DNA from: a bacterium
GTDB taxonomy: Bacteria; Patescibacteriota; CPR2; UBA1875; JAJYID01
DNA: 49,242 nucleotides
Assembly (NCBI GenBank): GCA_021796415.1
Contig: JAJYJC010000007.1
Location: 1-49,242, forward strand
Direction: 5' to 3'
The position numbers and the translations under genes were made by a program. Below, in pieces: positions 47,183 to 49,242 of the stretch. The notes under the pieces were generated by a model. It was not told the origin of the DNA. It was given only the letters and a program-made list of their open reading frames with translations, and did no database searches. Each line of letters opens with the position of its first letter. Position 1 is the first letter of the stretch.

Positions 47183-48889
47183 TCAGGCTTTGTTTGTCGG
47201 CAGGAGCATTCGGGCGAGGCGGAGGTCGTCGTAGGAATATTTATTATCCAGGTGTTCGCGGACGGGACCGAGATTAGTGGTGTCGAGATTTTCGAAAATT
47301 TTATGAATTTCGGGGAGATGTTTTTTGAGATCAGCACTCATTAGCGCATCGACGACCGGCATGATTTCGTCCGGAGAGATTTTATCTTGCGAGGCAAGCT
47401 TTTCGATATGTGAAAGAATTGTTCCTTCGACCAAACTGTGTTCTTTGGCGATTTCAGCAATTGATTTGCCTTTTTTAAACATGGCGAGGGTTTTGTCGAG
47501 GGTGCTTATTTTTTCTTCTGGTTTCCCGCCTGCGCGGGAATGACAGAGTGAGGGTTTCTCGGTTTTTAGTTTTCCGCCGCAACTTAGGATAAATTCATCT
47601 GCTTTTTGGCGAAACGCGTCTGCCGAGATTTTCTTAAGATTGGATTCCAACCCTTCAGATTGGGCCCGAAACACCGCGTCTTTCTCCAGGATTTCCGGAT
47701 GGACAAGCAGGGCATGGTCATTAATGCCCAGAAGATGAAGCCCGTCGAGTGAACGGACCCGGGAGAGAGCGACATAACCCTGGCCGTATTCAAAGACAGT
47801 TTTTAAATTCATCACCGCGCCGTCGAGCGACATGCCTTGGCTCTTGTGGACGGTGATGGCCCAGGCGAGGCGAAGCGGAATCTGGATAATCTTGGCGCGA
47901 ATTAAACCATGCTCTTCGACCGTCCAGTCCATCGGTTCGGCCTCGATGGTTTTGCCGGACTTAGTTTTGACCATCGGATAGCCTGTTTCACGGTCAAATC
48001 CGATTATTTTTCCAAGCGTGCCGTTGACGAATCCATCACGCGGGCTGTTTTTGGTAAACATCACCACTGCGCCTTTCTTCAAATTCAGCTCTTCCGGAGA
48101 GAGGCAGCCTTTGATAATGGTTTCAACGAGCTTTCGCGGTCCGCGCGACTCCATTTTGAAACTATGAATTTTATCCGGCAGTTTGGCGAGCTCAGCGTCA
48201 TTTACCCGGTCGACATCGGCGTTGTGGGGGAAAAGTTTGGTGATGCCGTCGGGAGCCTTGCTGCCGGGATTCATTCTGGCATTCAAATGGATAAAGTGAT
48301 CTTCCCGGAAATTATTTTGGCGTATGGCTTTTAAAACCGACAAAAATTTGGCGTCTTCCTGCCGGTGCTGTTCGGTTAAATAGCAAATAGCCGGATTTAA
48401 CACGCGCCAAGCCTCGGATTCAAAGGCGAATTGCGTCTCCTCACCTTCACGAGTTACGGGCGGCAGCTGGAAAAAGTCGCCGACGAGCGCTACCTGCATG
48501 CCGCCGAAAGGCATTTCATTTTCCCTTGCTTCTCGGCAGACGGCCTCAACCGCTGAGAGTGTGGCGGCGTCGAGCATGGAAATCTCATCAATAATTAAAA
48601 CACGGGTCTTTTTGATGCGCTTTTCGATGTGGGATTTTCGGGCGATGCGTTCGATGTCATATTTACTCAAATTTTTTGAAATCCCAATCCCGCTCCACGA
48701 GTGAATGGTCATGCCGCCGATATGCGTGGCGGCGATGCCGGTGGATGCGGTGATAGCCGGTTCGATGCGGTGGCTCCGCAGATATTCAATATACCCATTG
48801 ATTAAATGGGTTTTTCCTGAGCCCGGCTCTCCGGTCAGAAAAACGCTCCGGCCGGTTTTCAATATTTTTAACGCTTGTTCCTGGGTCAT
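47183..48889 (-). CDS. Pif1-like helicase with C-terminal HTH domain
   Basis: VFLTGEPGSGKTHLI, LIIDEISMLDA, GDFFQLPPV, ITVHKSQGMSLDGAVMNL, VALSRVRSLDGL. Confidence 0.93.
   Translation of the reverse strand: MTQEQALKILKTGRSVFLTGEPGSGKTHLINGYIEYLRSHRIEPAITASTGIAATHIGGMTIHSWSGIGISKNLSKYDIERIARKSHIEKRIKKTRVLIIDEISMLDAATLSAVEAVCREARENEMPFGGMQVALVGDFFQLPPVTREGEETQFAFESEAWRVLNPAICYLTEQHRQEDAKFLSVLKAIRQNNFREDHFIHLNARMNPGSKAPDGITKLFPHNADVDRVNDAELAKLPDKIHSFKMESRGPRKLVETIIKGCLSPEELNLKKGAVVMFTKNSPRDGFVNGTLGKIIGFDRETGYPMVKTKSGKTIEAEPMDWTVEEHGLIRAKIIQIPLRLAWAITVHKSQGMSLDGAVMNLKTVFEYGQGYVALSRVRSLDGLHLLGINDHALLVHPEILEKDAVFRAQSEGLESNLKKISADAFRQKADEFILSCGGKLKTEKPSLCHSRAGGKPEEKISTLDKTLAMFKKGKSIAEIAKEHSLVEGTILSHIEKLASQDKISPDEIMPVVDALMSADLKKHLPEIHKIFENLDTTNLGPVREHLDNKYSYDDLRLARMLLPTNKA
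47521..47547 (-). repeat. in-frame copy of dispersed repeat inside the helicase gene
   Basis: ggtttcccgcctgcgcgggaatgacag, encoding CHSRAGGKP; similar to intergenic cttcccgccttcgcgggaatgaca at about 20143-20166. Confidence 0.75.
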
Positions 48890-48989
48890 GGCATAGCCTC
48901 TACGAATTACAAATTTTAAACCCCACGTCAGACGTGGCTAGTTCGACTTGGCGAATCTACGAATATTACCAATAAATGCAAATTATCTT

Positions 48990-49034
48990 GTCATTCTGGC
49001 CTGCCTTGCCGGCAGGCAGGCTTGTCCAGAATCC
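48990..49034. repeat. dispersed palindromic repeat copy
   Basis: gtcattctggcctgccttgccggcaggcaggcttgtccagaatcc. Confidence 0.75.
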
Positions 49035-49242
49035 AGCCTATCTATTCCGGCCAAACCAGAATGACGCGAATATAGATTACCAATTAAATTTTAAAGCCTT
49101 CAAAAAATAAAAACTAGTAGACATCTATGAAAATATACTACTGTTATGTTAATATTACACCGTAATGGGGTTTTTCTCCATACATCTATTCGCGCTCTAG
49201 TGCGCACATGATTCCATGAGGAGATGGACAAGCCTGACTCAA

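Noticed and set aside
1-49242. CRISPR array or cas genes
   Set aside because: No regularly spaced direct repeats or Cas motifs seen; repeats present are dispersed palindromes.
1-49242. Alternative genetic code (TGA as Gly, as in some CPR lineages)
   Set aside because: TGA works as a normal stop at several gene ends (for example 18532, 45600, 44091) and conserved proteins are not interrupted by TGA.

Overview
This 49.2 kb window has the look of a Patescibacteria/CPR-type bacterial chromosome (inference from small housekeeping genes, standard code with TGA as stop, and many short hypothetical genes). Ordinary blocks include murD, an NRAMP transporter, AI-2E and MFS transporters, the hrcA-grpE-dnaK-dnaJ heat-shock region with a CIRCE site, ndk, an M16 peptidase, a PpiC foldase, dapA, a Pif1-like helicase, bL28 and three tRNAs. 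Three accessory systems stand out. (1) At about 0.25-3.4 kb there is a complete diversity-generating retroelement (DGR): two tandem paralogous target genes with C-terminal variable repeats, one template repeat, an Avd gene on the opposite strand and a DGR-type reverse transcriptase. Hand alignment gives 16 of 17 and 10 of 10 TR/VR differences at template adenines. (2) At about 42.7-46.6 kb (minus strand) there is a putative RiPP operon: an arginase-fold protein, two 24-aa precursor-like peptides in a 90-bp tandem duplication (identical leaders, diversified C-termini), a third 24-aa Cys-Gly-Cys peptide and two radical SAM/SPASM enzymes. The first precursor overlaps the arginase stop as GTGA, and a convergent ABC-F gene lies next door. 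These peptides are absent from the ORF track supplied. (3) At about 17.65-18.6 kb there is a run of very small, overlapping, well-spaced-RBS genes. It includes two peptides sharing a KEPYxKPE motif followed by Cys-rich tails, which look like orphan peptide precursors or metal-binding peptides. Other items are an IS1595-like element, a dispersed palindromic repeat family with one in-frame copy inside the helicase gene, and a 28-bp loopless perfect palindrome. No CRISPR array was seen. All family calls come from reading motifs, not from database searches.
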